A DNA stretch of 64,000 nucleotides from Lathyrus oleraceus. Lineage: Eukaryota; Streptophyta; Magnoliopsida; Fabales; Fabaceae. Below the pieces are notes generated by a model that made no database searches, was not told the DNA's origin, and saw nothing but the letters and a program-made list of their open reading frames with translations. Location: contig NC_066582.1 of NCBI RefSeq assembly GCF_024323335.1, positions 94,622,944-94,686,943 on the forward strand, in the 5' to 3' direction. A program made the translations under genes and the position numbers. Below, piece by piece: positions 17,582 to 29,995 of this stretch. Every line of letters begins with the position of its first letter. Position 1 is the stretch's first letter.

Positions 17582-19329
17582 TGATAACACGAAATTATAT
17601 CACATTTTAGGAATTAATTCAATTAAATTATATTATTATTTACTTTAAATTATTTCATTTTATCATATATTACGCGGTATTTCCTTCCTATTTATCTCAG
17701 GTATCTATTTGAAGCAAAAGTAAAAAAAGGAAGAAAAGGAGGTGTAAAAAGAAGTTACTGGAAACAAATAGCAAAAGCCAAGCCCAGCCCAAAGAAGGCA
17801 CAGGCGTTGTGCCTGTGACGAGCGTCACAGAGGTTGTGACGAGCGTCACGCTATATGCACTTGTGTGACGAGCGTCACACATGGTGTGACGGACGTCACA
17901 CCATTCCCCTATATTTGAGGCACAAGGAACGCTTCAGAGACGTTGAGAGAGAGTTGAGCCCTATTTCCACGCCCAACTATTCTGCACGTTGAAGACTTTT
18001 TGACGCGGAAGCAGTTGCGGGAGGTAGCATATAAATAGTAGCTTTTTGGAAAGCTCAGGGGTTCCAGATTTTTTCCACGCCTTTTTCCATATTTTTGCCG
18101 TTTTCGTATTCTTTCTTTTTCCAGCAGCTTAGGCATATTTTTACAGTATTACTTTGACAAATTTTTATATTGTTTTCCTTTTGCAATTCTATTTTCTTTT
18201 CCAACTCTTAATTAATTTTTCGCACAATAGTTTCTACACAGGAAACTATTGTGTACCTTTTACCGGATCTAGCCTTACGTTAGAATCTAGTTTTTTTTAT
18301 TCCTTCGTTTTATTTTTCTGCCTGATTGAAGAACTCAAGAACAAATCCAACCGGTCTGTGGTGGAGTGTTCAAGACTGCTATTTAATTATTCAGGTTCTT
18401 TATTTATTTGTTGAATTTATATATGCTTGTTTTTATTATTAATTTTTGTTGCTTGCCTGTGATGAATCTGTTTATGCATGTTATTTATTTAAGTCTGTTT
18501 AGCATGTCTGGCTGATTTATTTAGGTATCGGTATGTAAAGTAAGCGGAATGAAGGAATCAAAACTAAGTTGGTTTAATTAAGTTTAAAATTAAAATCACT
18601 TTTTTTACGGTCTCAATTTACAGGTTTAATAACAAAGTTTTTGTACGAGAGTAAAAGACATAAAGAAGTTAAAATCAATAGAGCGAGAGTTTGAGGTTTT
18701 GACTGGACAGTGTAAATTGGACATTAATTCTAGATCAGGGCGAGAGCAATTTTTAGAGTTAATTAAATTCTAACCTTTTTCAAAAAGTATTTTTAAAGAT
18801 TGAATGTGAGGGCGAGAGTTAAGCATTTGAGTTTAATTATATAACCTAAGTCAACAGAGCGAGAGTTTGAGATAAGGGTGTTTAAACGATTAGTGTTTTC
18901 TTAAAAAGAGTTTCTACGGATTCTACTGTTTTCAAAAAGTGGTTTTTGACTTAACTATAAGTGACAGCTACGTTAATATAAAATCATAGTTTATTCAACA
19001 GAGCGAGAGTTTGAGATAAAACTTTTAACCAATAGCGTCAACTGAAAAGATTCATTTTAAAACCAAGAAACCAATAAAGAATTGATTCCCTAATTACGAC
19101 GAATTACATACCGATATCCGCTTATTAGATATTAATTTTAGATCTTATTTTAGTTTTAGCTTTTTCCCCCAAACAATCAAAGTATTACCTGCCTTAGCTT
19201 TACGAAGTAACCTTAGATAACGGTATATCGATTCATAAGTCCCTGTGGGATCGATATCTTTTAAAACTACGCGATAGAACTGTGCACTTGCAGTTTGTAC
19301 CCCAAATTCGACTCATAAAGTCGCGATCA
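17582..19329 (+). repeat. Athila-1 right (3') LTR, 1748 bp
   Basis: Starts TGATAACACG and ends CGCGATCA. U3 has four TGACG palindromes (17813-17830, 17836-17849, 17863-17880, 17883-17902) and a TATA box at 18030-18037. The degenerate GCGAGAGTTTGAG motif occurs five times from about 18680 to 19015. It preserves the unoccupied site for solo LTR B (GTGTGACGAGCGTCACAC at 17863). Confidence 0.95.
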
Positions 19330-19558
19330 ATGGAAAAAAAGGAATATTGGATTTATTAATAAAATAATAAGAAAATAACATGTGTAGAGAAATTGAGGGC
19401 AAGGTTGGAATTAAGGAAAATATGGAGGATAGGAAGGGAATACAAGAACAAGTTGGAGGGTAAAAAAGGAAAATCCTAATTCATGTGTGGTTATTTAGGG
19501 AGGAAGGAGAGGATGAACGTGTGTAAAAATTTGGATTTTTGGAAAAATCTTCAGTTAA

Positions 19559-19587
19559 AATCGATTGTCACCAGATGACAATCGATT
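19559..19587. repeat. Inverted repeat AATCGATTGTCA in solo LTR A
   Basis: AATCGATTGTCA is followed by a 5-nt spacer and its exact reverse complement TGACAATCGATT. A further copy of the half-site, AATCGATTGTCA, occurs near 19705, with weaker versions between. This may be a regulatory palindrome of the U3 region. Confidence 0.6.
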
Positions 19588-21523
19588 GCACTAGTTAAAT
19601 TTTTGAAAAAAATTAACACTACAATCAATTGCATCTTTTTGAAAATTGATTACTTTCCAGTTTTAAGAAGTGAGTAGAGAAATCCTCTTGGAAACAATCG
19701 ATTGTCATAGGCCAATTTTGTGAGAAAAAAAATATGTTTTACCTTTGTTGTGTTGTCCGGTGATTTTTGTTGTATCTTTTGATCTGTAGGTCCAAATGAC
19801 GTGTCGTTTGAAGCATTAGAAAGCTAACATATAAAGCTACCTATTTGTAGTTCTTGATTAAATGTTTGAGTAGTAGTCAATTATCCACTGTAGATATGTT
19901 TGTGATGACTTTTATGATTGGTTAGCGTATCATATGTTTATACGATGATGTGGTGTTGTTTTGGTGAAGTAACATGAATGAATGCCTATGGAATCATGTT
20001 TGATGAGTTATTGTTGTTTGTTGATGTTATTGATGTTGTAACGTGAATTGATTGTTGCGCATGATGAATGATGTGATACATAAATGGTGAGATGTGTATG
20101 GGGATCCTTTTGGTGAACCTTGTTGTGATAATGAATGTTGTTGAGAGTCATGCATCATGGTGTTTGAGATTAGGTCCAATTTTTGTGTGTTATGGTCCTA
20201 TGGTGGGGATCGGGAGCAAGTAGCAGATTGTAGGTGGGAAACGATGAAGTGTTACCTATGGTGATGGTAACAATTTGGTGTGCTCTGGTCCTATGTGGGT
20301 ATCGGGAGCGAGATGAACTTGAGTCTTCATGAATGGTACCGTATGCATAACGAGTTAGTTATGGAGTACATTTGCATATATGATTGCATATGTTGTTGAT
20401 TTTTCATGATGTTTATGATTGCATGTGATTATGTGAATGTTGTCATGAATTAGGTGTGAGAATATGTTGTTGATAGTTGTGTAATGAATGTGTATTTGAT
20501 GTGTATATCTACCTTAGAATTATTTAAACTATTTATATTGCTTTGTTGTTTCTCACTCCTTCTGTTTGAATGCTGCATTTACATGGGCATCGATACTCAG
20601 GAGTAGCATTGTTGAAGTAAGTGGAAGGTAGCTCTTGGAGTGGCTTCTAATAGTTTTCTGCTTTCTTTAGTAGGGTCTTACTTTGGTCATGTATCATCGG
20701 GATGGAAAAGTTTGCTTTCATTTCTTTTGTTTTGTTGAAGTTGTTATTTATGTTTGATGAGATTTCAAAGTTGTGGCGAGTTGAATAATACAACTCTTTT
20801 TGTTGCATTATGAAAGTTAAAGTTTATGAGACTAAACGTCATGAGTTGCAATTATTATGTTTAATTGATTTAATAATGATTCTGCTGTGATGATACCCTA
20901 AGTGAAGGTGAGCATGCGATGGCAGGTTTTATGTGACATTTTATAACCCGTGTTACGGAGCAGGATATGTTTGATGTGAGTGAAAACCTATGTGGTTGTA
21001 ATTTTTATTAAATTATGCGTTAAAATTGTATGCGGGGTTCAGGGTGTTACACCGACCCTCAGGAAAATCACCATATTGTAAAAGCAAGTCGAGCTCCATT
21101 CATGAAGGTCGAAGAGTTCTCATGCCAAGGAACTTTTCCTCCATCCGACCATCCTCTAGGGCCTAGGGAAAGACGACCATAAGGCCGGGTCGCTTGTGAG
21201 CAGATTGTCACCCACCTACCATTCATTTGAGATAGATACCCTCTCCAGAGTAAGACGGGGTCCGTGATCAGAAAAACGCATCGTCCAAGCATTGGACAGA
21301 GCGATTTGGTAAGCCTAAAGTTTCAAAGTTCGTCCTCAAGCTACGACCTGATGAAGTCAATCATATAATGAAACATCGACGATTTTATATAAAGCGGTGT
21401 ACTAACACCTCTCCAACTGAAGGAGACGCCTTAAAGAAGGAAAGTGAACTCACCCCAGAACTCCAAGGAGGACAACGACCAAAAGACTCAGGACGATGTC
21501 CGTCCATATCAGAGTCATCATTG

Positions 21524-21690
<167 letters not shown>

Positions 21691-21792
21691 ATATCTTCTT
21701 TTTCTTTCTTTGTTGTATGCTTCTTTATCTCTCTTTCTTTTAGAATGCTAAAGACATGGGTAATGAAGATGAAATGCATGGGTTGCGAATCT

Positions 21793-22068
21793 GATACAGA
21801 CTTAATGCATTTCTCCAATTCTGATACGACTTAAATGCAATCCATTCCTGAATGCATATTTAATACAAACTTAGCGTATTTTTTAGATTTTGTTACGACT
21901 TAAGTGCATTCCTTGCATGATTCCATATCTGATATAGACTTAACACATTTTTGTGATTCTGATACGGCTGAAACGCAATCCATGCCTAAATTTGTGTATG
22001 ATATAGATTTAATAAATTTATGTGATTATGATACGACTAAAATGCATCCCTCGAATGATTTATCATCT
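21793..22068 (+). repeat. 69-bp in-frame tandem repeat, four diverged copies
   Basis: The GATAYAGACTTA motif recurs at 21793, 21862, 21931 and 22000, an exact 69-bp period (23 codons). In the plus frame the units read like SDIDLTHFCDSDTAETQSMP and YDIDLINLCDYDTTKMHPS, with Asp-rich, evenly placed residues; units 1 and 2 each carry a TAA at the equivalent codon. A decayed repeat-containing protein is possible. I do not recognise it. Confidence 0.65.
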
Positions 22069-22883
22069 AAGGTTAATACACACATTTTTGTGTAGCTGGC
22101 ACACCCATTTTTTGGATCTAACCAATTCAAGGGCGTATGTGGTGGAGCCCGAAGACGTCCACCTCGATTCGAGCCAAACCTCGGGGGAAGGTACGGGGAT
22201 CCTATCCTTGGCTAGGGAATCCTTTGTGACGTGGAGCACAACACAAAGATACGATTATACCACATCGATTTCTATGGTCCCATGACTCGTCATAATGGAC
22301 ACAAATAACTCGCAAAGTGTAGTAAAAAAATAAACATGCTATTGATAAAAACACTACATACAACAGACAAACATGACGAAAAAAATGATAGCTAGCATCA
22401 TTCAACTCTTTAAGTCGTAAATCGATAAAGTAGAAAATTCAAGAGGCATATATTCCATGTTATTTCAATAAAATGCATGAGTTTCCTTGTAAAGTGGAAA
22501 ATTGGGGTTTTCACACCTGAACACTGGCGGTTCAACCTAAGCAAACAAACTTTGCTATGTAGGATGAAAGAAGAACTAAAGTGTGCAGCACTCAAGCCTA
22601 TGCCCTAATGAACACCGACGATGTTGCTTGGACAGAAAACTTGGCATTATAAAGATAACTAGCAAGTCCTGGCATTATAGAAATATGCAAAGAACCAGAG
22701 GCATTGCATGATAATAGCAATAAAATAAAGCTAAATGGAAATCTCTAAGCTAAAATATACCAAAATCATTGAGGTAAAGAATTTTCATAAATATTGATAA
22801 TTGTTACACCATACATAAAAACCTGGGAAGCATTACAAAAAACAAAATAAGTAATACCAGGAAAAATAAAATAAAGTTGAAGC
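22069..22883. other. Non-coding interior of the Tat-type element
   Basis: No supported gene. The sequence runs from the 69-bp repeat to the stop of the antisense ORF. It includes a GGAGCCCGAAGACGTCC block and AT-rich DNA without visible structure. Confidence 0.45.
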
Positions 22884-25205
22884 TCATGGAACCAATGTGC
22901 TAATATCATCCTCCCAAGTCACCTCAGGAGCAGACTTAAACGGATCCAATGCCTTGGCCAAAATTATGTCATCAAGGCAGAAGTTCTTCACCTATTCCAC
23001 AACTCTGTCACGGACCCCGAGTATAACCTGCATAGTCCGCTGGAAAGTATCACGAAGTGCCTTCTTCAGATCATCCACCTCATCCTGGAAAGTTTTCAAG
23101 GCCTTAGTATGAGCCTCAAATTCTTGGAGAATGGTCTTCCAGTGCTCTTCCATCTCGCGAGTATTTTCCTCAACAACTTCAGAAGATTTTTGATATCGGT
23201 TATTTAAGGGAATCCTCTAATTTAGTTACACATGAAACTAGATTGGAAGGAGAACCATAGATTTGTGCCTCCTTGTGTAAAGAGTTGGCAGTTTTAACCT
23301 TCTCTTGCAGCGCAACAAGCTCCTCCTAGAGAGTAGTGCACCTCAGTTCCATAACTTTTCATTTCCTTTTCCAAGTATTCTTTTCTTTGGTGGGATTACC
23401 TAGAGCTAAGACATCCCACTAAATAGTATATACAAGGGAGAATATAGAAGCAACTTTGAACATGTTGTAAGTAAGCTCGAAGAAGACTTCCATTTTTCCC
23501 CCTCAGGAATATTCTGAATGAAGGATAAATCCGACGTTGAAACAGTAGTAGCAATCTCCTTAGGAATGCGAGAAAGTTGGGAAGAGAAGACATTCAACAT
23601 CCGCATGAAGGGAGTTACCTCCACAAAAGCACCAACCTTAGTGACACGAGTTCATTTTGGAGAACCCTCATCCTGGGGAGATTGTTGATTTTTATCCTCG
23701 GGCCCTCTTTATTGAAAGTGGAGGCAGGATTGAATCCTCCACGGTTAAAGTGGCTGCATCACTTACAATTTGCTCTACCTTGGGTGAAGGAATAGGAGTT
23801 TCAAAAACCCAGGTATGAATTGGGGTCAGAGCAGGTGAAACGTTCTCTAGAGGAATGGGTACATAAGTGGTAGTCCCAGTATTCACCACGACCCGAATAC
23901 CTTGAGCATCTGCAAGGTTGTAGAACAACTTCAGTTTGTTCATCGTTTCCATGCTATCTTTATGATGCAATGACACATGTTAAAAACATGAGGACTCCAT
24001 TCCCACAAAATATCTTTTTCCTCTCATCCCGATTAACGACACTCTTAATGGAATAAGTATCAATCGGCCTCTTTCTCACCTTGGTATGAGGAACCTCACT
24101 AAGGTCGAACCCTTCCTCATGTTAGAGCCCCTTAAACCAATCTTTTATTTCCTCCTTCAATGCCACTTCCTATGAAGAAAGGTAACCTGACTTGGTGCAA
24201 TAGGAGTGAAAATCTAAGTTAAAGTGGATTTTAAACCAAAAATTCGGATATAGAGTCTAGCATAAGCAAGGAGAACCTGTAGGGAGGTAGCACAAAATGA
24301 GATGGACCACGGGTGCGAGGGGATTTACCAATAAGAAAAGCCTCAGAAAATCACCATAGTCTAGAGTAAAGGGGTCAAAGTAAGGATTGACTTGATGAAA
24401 GATGATAAGCCCCATATTTCGGAATTTTTCCTGAGAAAAGCGCCTCAGATGGAACATATTAAAGAATAATCTAAGAGAATGTTTCCAAGATTCATGCTCG
24501 ACATACAACTGAAATACTCTCATATCCTAATAGGACACCAAATGAAGTTGGAAAGGAGAAACTTTTAAATATTTTAGGACAACCACCTAAAAGTCAGAAA
24601 AGGCAACCACACCCTTATTCTTGTGAACAAGAACTCATGGAGTGGAATCATGTAGTCACTAAAGGAGATGCATATCCTCTTTTCCGAACCCACTTGAAAA
24701 GTCGACCATTCTGAGGCATCTCCGACCACAATGTCAGCCACATTTATAGCAACCTCAGTGCTTAAAGTAGATAAAGTTATCGTTACTCTTGCATCCACCC
24801 ATTCATGCTCCGTTGCAACTGGGTGACCCTAAAGATTCAAATGGGCTTGCATATTAGTTTTGTAGGGCTCATAACCATCGGTATTCAGGAAAAGATGAAT
24901 GTAATCCTTAACGTGTTTTCTCCTTTACAAATTGGATAATATCTCTTTCGCGGATAAGACACGGGGGGCATAGGGACCTCGGCACAATCAACCTCTCTAC
25001 CATCATTCAATAAAAAGGTTTCTAACGAGCCAAATTAAGAAGTTCCTTCCTCAAAAGAATTCCCAGATATCATTTTTAAATTAGAGTCATCAGATAGAGA
25101 TATGTTTTATGGGTCCAAAGGATTGCGATTAGGAGGAGAGATATGAGAATCAGTGGATGCCCCCATTCTCGAGGCAGACAAAGTTTTGCCCTCACAATTG
25201 CTCAT
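22884..25205 (-). pseudogene. Decayed antisense ORF of a Tat-lineage element (gypsy-type transposon domain)
   Basis: The reading starts at an ATG at 25205 (MSNCEGKTLSASRM) and ends with TGA at 22884 after VTWEDDISTLVP. Frames are broken by several stops and shifts. Recognisable parts: DYMIPLHEFLFTRIRVWLPF at about 24625-24685; MRVFQLYVEHESWKHSLRLF then FRNMGLIIFHQVNPYFDPF, ending VVHLILCYLPTGSP (24257-24523); and a C-terminal coiled coil EFEAHTKALKTFQDEVDDLK (about 23050-23150). This pattern matches the putative gypsy-type transposon domain (Transposase_28-like) that forms the antisense ORF between pol and 3' LTR in Tat elements. It reads opposite to the LTRs, as expected. Its function in the family is not known to me. 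Confidence 0.6.
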
Positions 25206-25801
25206 CGGGTTAACTGTATTATTAATCATCAAATCTAGAAAGCATGAAATAGTAAAGATAAAAATCCAGAGTTATGACGGTACCTGGTTATGTGAAATTG
25301 ATGGAGCAGGAGAAAAGAAAGGAAAGCAAATGCTTTTGGAAAAATACTGAAATTGCTTCTAGTAGTATTCTCGGAGAAGAGGGAACAAAGAAAACTTATA
25401 GGAAAGTAATTGTAAGTTTGAAAATTGAAGGCTATAAAATCTTCCAATTATTTAATTCACCCTATTTATAAGCAACAACAACTGAATTGTTCAGACCGAT
25501 AAGATAAATAAGTAAAAAGATCAACATCTAGATTTTACCTCGTGGATACACACCAATCTAAATGCACTCGAGTACACAATAAATTGTGCCATACTATAAC
25601 TAGTCACGTCACTACACGTGTTAGAAAAGAGCTACAAAATGTTTCAATGTAGGACCATAATGTGTGTTGTTCCCCACTATTTGTTTAACTAATTCCAAGG
25701 GTTTCAGTTCCATTTCACACCGGACAACGTCCTGAAGGATGACCAACATCACTTAAGGCTTCCCCGGCTCCTACAGTGCCCAAAAAAGTCTTGGGGGCAA
25801 C
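25206..25801 (+). other. 3' untranslated region and PPT of the Tat-type element
   Basis: No gene supported; short frames near 25235-25470 are lysine- or phenylalanine-rich noise. The stretch ends with AAAAAAGTCTTGGGGGCAAC, a polypurine tract directly before the right LTR at 25802. Confidence 0.55.
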
Positions 25802-26070
25802 TGTTCTGGATTGGTCAAATGCCCAAATGACTAAGGCTCAATCCATCTCAAATCCATCCCACTTGATCCAAAGTATAAAAATTAGTTCACGCACAAAGAG
25901 AAATGTACATTCTCTGATCTCCATTTCTCACTATAGTCATCTTGAATCATGAACTGACTTAGACGTTGGAGTGTTAAGCATGCAGGTCTATCCCATGCCT
26001 CCTTATAATAAGATCAGAGACACCATTCAAAATCATCAATTATCCAACTGCATTCATTTCTTTTTTATGA
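25802..26070 (+). repeat. Right LTR of the Tat-type element
   Basis: Starts TGTTCTGGATTGG after the PPT. It contains TATAAAAATTAGTTCA (about 25876) and the U5-like block GAACTGACTTAGACGTTGG, matching the left LTR at 1217-1468. It also preserves the unoccupied hAT target. The exact 3' end is uncertain by about 25 bp. Confidence 0.65.
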
Positions 26071-26680
26071 ATAGAATAATTATTAATGGTTAAAATATTT
26101 GCACGAGTTAAATGACCACAGTTAAAAGAATATGGAATAATTTTCATGTTTTTTATATGAGAGCATTGTTTATTGTCTAAGACAACACTCTTTTCACTCT
26201 TAGAGCACACTATTAATAAACATTTCCTATACAATAAGAATGATAGACGTTTTTCCTGGAATACTTCAAAATATTGCTAAAACAATGACATACACTTCAA
26301 AGTTATCCCCATAGAGAGTTTATGGAATATGTATACGTTATGGCAAACAAATTATTTCCATTCTGCTTTAAAAATTTCCATAAATACTTTTAAACAACAT
26401 GTTTCACATGTTGGCTAAAAAATTATTGTCAGAGACAATAAACATTATAGTGACCATCTATTTCTTAATCTCCAACAGCATATAAATTGGATGTATTTGT
26501 TGTCATTATAATAGTAGGGACTCTGCTTGAGATGAGCCAAGCAAAGGTCTTTGTTTAGGAAACATAAAAAAGGGATCAACTAACCTAGCCATTGAGGTAA
26601 ATATATATAGACCTCTATGATCTATTGGAAGATGTAAAATCTTGAAGTTGTTATCTTGGCCTTGACTCACATGATTCTGT
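26071..26680. other. AT-rich flank, left of the copia element
   Basis: No gene or repeat recognised. It is contiguous with 34601 onward before the copia insertion (shared TCTGT). Confidence 0.45.
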
Positions 26681-28043
26681 TGTTGGAGAATAGCCATCTG
26701 AGGCGCAACGGAATTTAAAAATTTCTCCATTTAGTGATCCTTACGAATGGGCATGATCAGTGATAGAATCGTTACCTCTTGTGGCGATTCAAACCTTTGG
26801 TGCAGATCTCTGATAATGATCAAAACCTTTGATACAGATCCACGGGGCGATCACGAACGTTGAACAATGACAACGTCTCTACTCAGTCCACACGAACGGA
26901 TTCCTTCAATCGCAGTGCTAGCTGTTTGTGAATGAAGGCTTTGAGTGAGAGAAAGAGAGATACAAAATTCCAACTCTTCAGTTGTGTTATTTTCCCATAC
27001 AAAGCTTCTGCACAAGAGCTCTATTTATAGAACCACTTGTGTGGGCTTCAAGCCAAAAAGCCCACTTAAGTGCATTTTGGCCTATATCTCATAATATGCC
27101 AAAATCACTTAAGTACTTGGTACCTTACCATATTTCGTATTCTACTTAAGTACACCGTACCTTACGATGTTCCTTAATTATTCTATCTCTCATCAATCCG
27201 TCCTTTGTGTGTGACCCTATAGGTTTTCGCGACGTTGGCAATTATATTAAATCACGCATTTAACATAATAAACAGTGAGCGGTATCTAGCAACACATCAC
27301 TGCTACCCAAGTCACGAAAATGTCATGTGATCTGACAAAACCTCCTGTGATAATAATTATGTGTATAATTACCCTTTTGCCCTTATGTCTATATTGAACA
27401 CAAGGTATAGACCGTGTCACCCTTGTCCAGTTCAATATTGGGCCCATAGACATTTATCCTGTTACGCAGGATTGGCAAATTCCATCTAGGACACTCATGT
27501 CCCTCAGCATGCTTCGTGGAGTACCCATCAACTGTCTTTATGGTTATCCAGTTACGGACAACGTTGGATCAGCAATAAAGCACTCGACTCTACATCTAGG
27601 ATCCATAGTGGTTTCAGGTCGAAGAGTGGTATACACTATTATCACCATGAGAATAACTTATGACACTTTTGCATAACTTTCTATATAGTATTCTCATAGC
27701 GGGTCAATCCGGTATAAATATTACTCCTAATATTCATACCTATGTTTAAGATTTGATAACTCTTTATCCATGATCCATGAGATGTGATCATCAGTCTACA
27801 AACATAATAGTCTTAATGCTTTAATGTTATCCCACTTCACATTAAAGCTCGACTACGGATACTTTAAGAACAGTGCCCTTATGTTTAATGTGTTCTCATG
27901 ATTAAGTCACACTTAATATATTAAACGGACTATCTATTCTAGGGACTTTATTAATCAACCATAATAAAGAAAATGCCTTTTATTATTAATAAATAATTCG
28001 ATACAAGTACCAAAAATATTGGCCTCTAGGGCTTACACCAACA
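26681..28043 (-). repeat. Copia 3' LTR (left in window)
   Basis: Runs from TGTTGGAGAATAG to TTACACCAACA. On the minus strand it follows the PPT GCTAGTGGGAGAT. It is near-identical to 33233-34595. Confidence 0.95.
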
Positions 28044-28057
28044 ATCTCCCACTAGCA

Positions 28058-29995
28058 CTAGAGCCAATCAGACATACCCCGTATGCCCATTGATCTAGTA
28101 TGGCCATCATGCTTCTGCTGCGCAAGAGGCTTTGTTAGTGGGTCAGCTATATTGTCTAGTGTAGGTACTTTACATATTTTCACATCTCCTCTATCTATTA
28201 TCTCTCGAATGAGATGATAACGCCTAAGTATGTGTTTGGATCGTTGGTGAGATCTAGGCTCCTTAGCTTGTGCGATAGCACCATTGTTATCACAGTAGAG
28301 ACCAATGGGATCCACAACGCTAGGGACTATGCCAAGTTCACTAATGAACTTCCTGATCCAAACAGCTTCCTTTGCTGCACTTGAGGCAGCAATATACTCG
28401 GCCTCGGTTGTAGAGTCAGCAACTGTATCTTGCTTCGAACTTTTCCAGCTCACAGCGCCACCGTTCAAGCAAAACACATAACCAGATTGCGATCTAAAGT
28501 CATCCTTATCTGTCTGGAAGCTAGCATCAGTGTAACCAATTACAGCCAACTCTTCCTGACCTCCATATATCAAGAATGATTCCTTAGTCCTTCTCAAGTA
28601 CTTAAGGATATTCTTAACAGCTACCCAATGGGCATCACCAGGATCAGATTGGTACCTACTCGTTGCACTTAAAGCATACGAGACATCTGGTCGAGTACAT
28701 AACATGGCATACATGATAGATCCTATTGCAGATGCATATGGAATCTTATTCATGCGTTCCCTTTCTTCTTTAGTTGAAGGGGATTGTGTTTTTGATAGAC
28801 ACAGGCCATGTTGCATAGGTATGAATCCTTTCTTGGAATCATGCATATTAAAGCGTCTCAGCACTTTGTCTATGTATGTACTCTGACTTAGGCCAAGCAG
28901 TTTTTGTGATCTATCTCTATAGATTCTGATTCCTAATATATAGGCTGTTTCACCTAGGTCCTTCATAGAAAAGCATTTCCCCAACCAAGTCTTTACTTGT
29001 TGCAGGGTAGGGACATCGTTTCCAATGAGTAATATGTCATCTACATATAACACCAGGAACACGATCATGCTCCCACTAACCTTCTTGTAGACACAAGGCT
29101 CATCTTCGTTCTTGATGAATCCATATTATTTTACCGTTTCATCAAAACAAAGATTCCAGCTTCTGGAAGCTTGCTTCAATCCATAGATTGATCTTTGTAG
29201 CTTACATATCTTATGGGCTTCTTCTGGTATGTCAAATCCTTCAGGCTGTGTCATGTACACATCCTCAAGAAGATTCCCATTAAGGAAAGCAGTTTTGACA
29301 TCCATCTGCCATATTTCATAATCATGATATGCAGCGATAGCAAGTAAAATCCGAACAGATTTAAGCATTGCAACTGGTGAAAAGGTTTCATCATAGTCAA
29401 CACCATGAATTTGTTTATATCCTTTTGCAACCAGTCTTGCCTTATAGGTATGTACCTTACCATCCATGTCAGTCTTCTTTTTGAAGACCCACTTGCATCC
29501 TATAGGATTAACTCCTACAGGAGGCTCTACCAAGTTCCAAACTTGGTTCGTGTACATGGAATCTATTTCAGATTTCATGGCCTCTAGCCACTTCTCAGAC
29601 TCGGGACCATTTATGACCTCTTGGTAGGTCACAGGCTCATCTTGATCCATGAGCAATACATCACCTTGATCTGTTATGAGATATCCATATCTCTCAGGTA
29701 GGTGACGTATCCTGCCTGACCTACGCTGGTCTTGTTCTACTTGAGCAGGTTGCTCTTCCACAACCATTTGTGTTTCCTGCTCTAATTCCTCCATAGGTGT
29801 ATCGATGCTTTGTGATTCTTGAATTTCTTCAAGCTCTACTTTCCTCCCACTGGTTCCTTTGGAAATAAAATCCTTTTCTAGGAAAACTCCAATTCGAGCG
29901 ACAAACACTTTGCCCTCTGAAGGATTGTAGAAGTAATATCCTCTTGTTTCTTTAGGATACCCCCACAAATAAGCATTGGTCAGATTTGGGCTCAA
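28058..29995 (-). pseudogene. pol: Copia reverse transcriptase-RNase H, one in-frame stop
   Basis: RT begins near 29560 (VNPIGCKWVFKKKTDMDGKV; YDETFSPVAMLKSVRILLAI) and has the catalytic YVDDILLIGND at about 29040. RNase H shows IGYTDASFQTDKDDFRSQSG, then VADSTTEAEYIAAS, then GLYCDNNGAIAQAKEP and HILRRYHLIREIID. A TAA at 29126-29128 interrupts RT; the 19 codons between it and the next Met keep the same frame, so it is a point nonsense. The product would copy element RNA and remove RNA from the hybrid. The frame ends at 28058, 14 bp from the LTR. Confidence 0.93.

Larger units (their letters stand above)
3879..19329 (+). mobile_element. Athila-1: complete Athila/Cyclops-like Ty3/gypsy element
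   Basis: The element has TGAT...ATCA LTR ends, a 5-bp duplication ATGGA (3874-3878 and 19330-19334), PBS TGGCGCCGTTGCCGGGGAC at 7451 and a PPT ending at 17581. Order: LTR, gag, protease-RT-RNaseH-integrase, two extra ORFs, LTR. It is 15,451 bp with the nested solo LTR B and about 13.6 kb without it. The RT and the PBS are of Athila type. By eye the two 1748-bp LTRs differ at about ten positions (about 0.6 percent), so insertion is recent. Pol carries nonsense codons, so this copy cannot make a complete polyprotein without readthrough. Confidence 0.93.
3616..21051 (+). mobile_element. Solo LTR A (chromovirus-type Ty3/gypsy), split by Athila-1
   Basis: The outer ends are TGTAACATCCTG at 3616 and CAGGGTGTTACA at 21051, flanked by a perfect 5-bp duplication CCGAC (3611-3615 and 21052-21056). 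The two arms are 3616-3878 and 19335-21051, giving an LTR of about 1980 bp once Athila-1 and one ATGGA copy are removed. No interior or second LTR exists, so it is a solo LTR left by LTR-LTR recombination. TGTAACAYCC...GGTGTTACA ends are common in plant chromoviruses such as Tekay; that lineage call is an inference. Confidence 0.8.
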
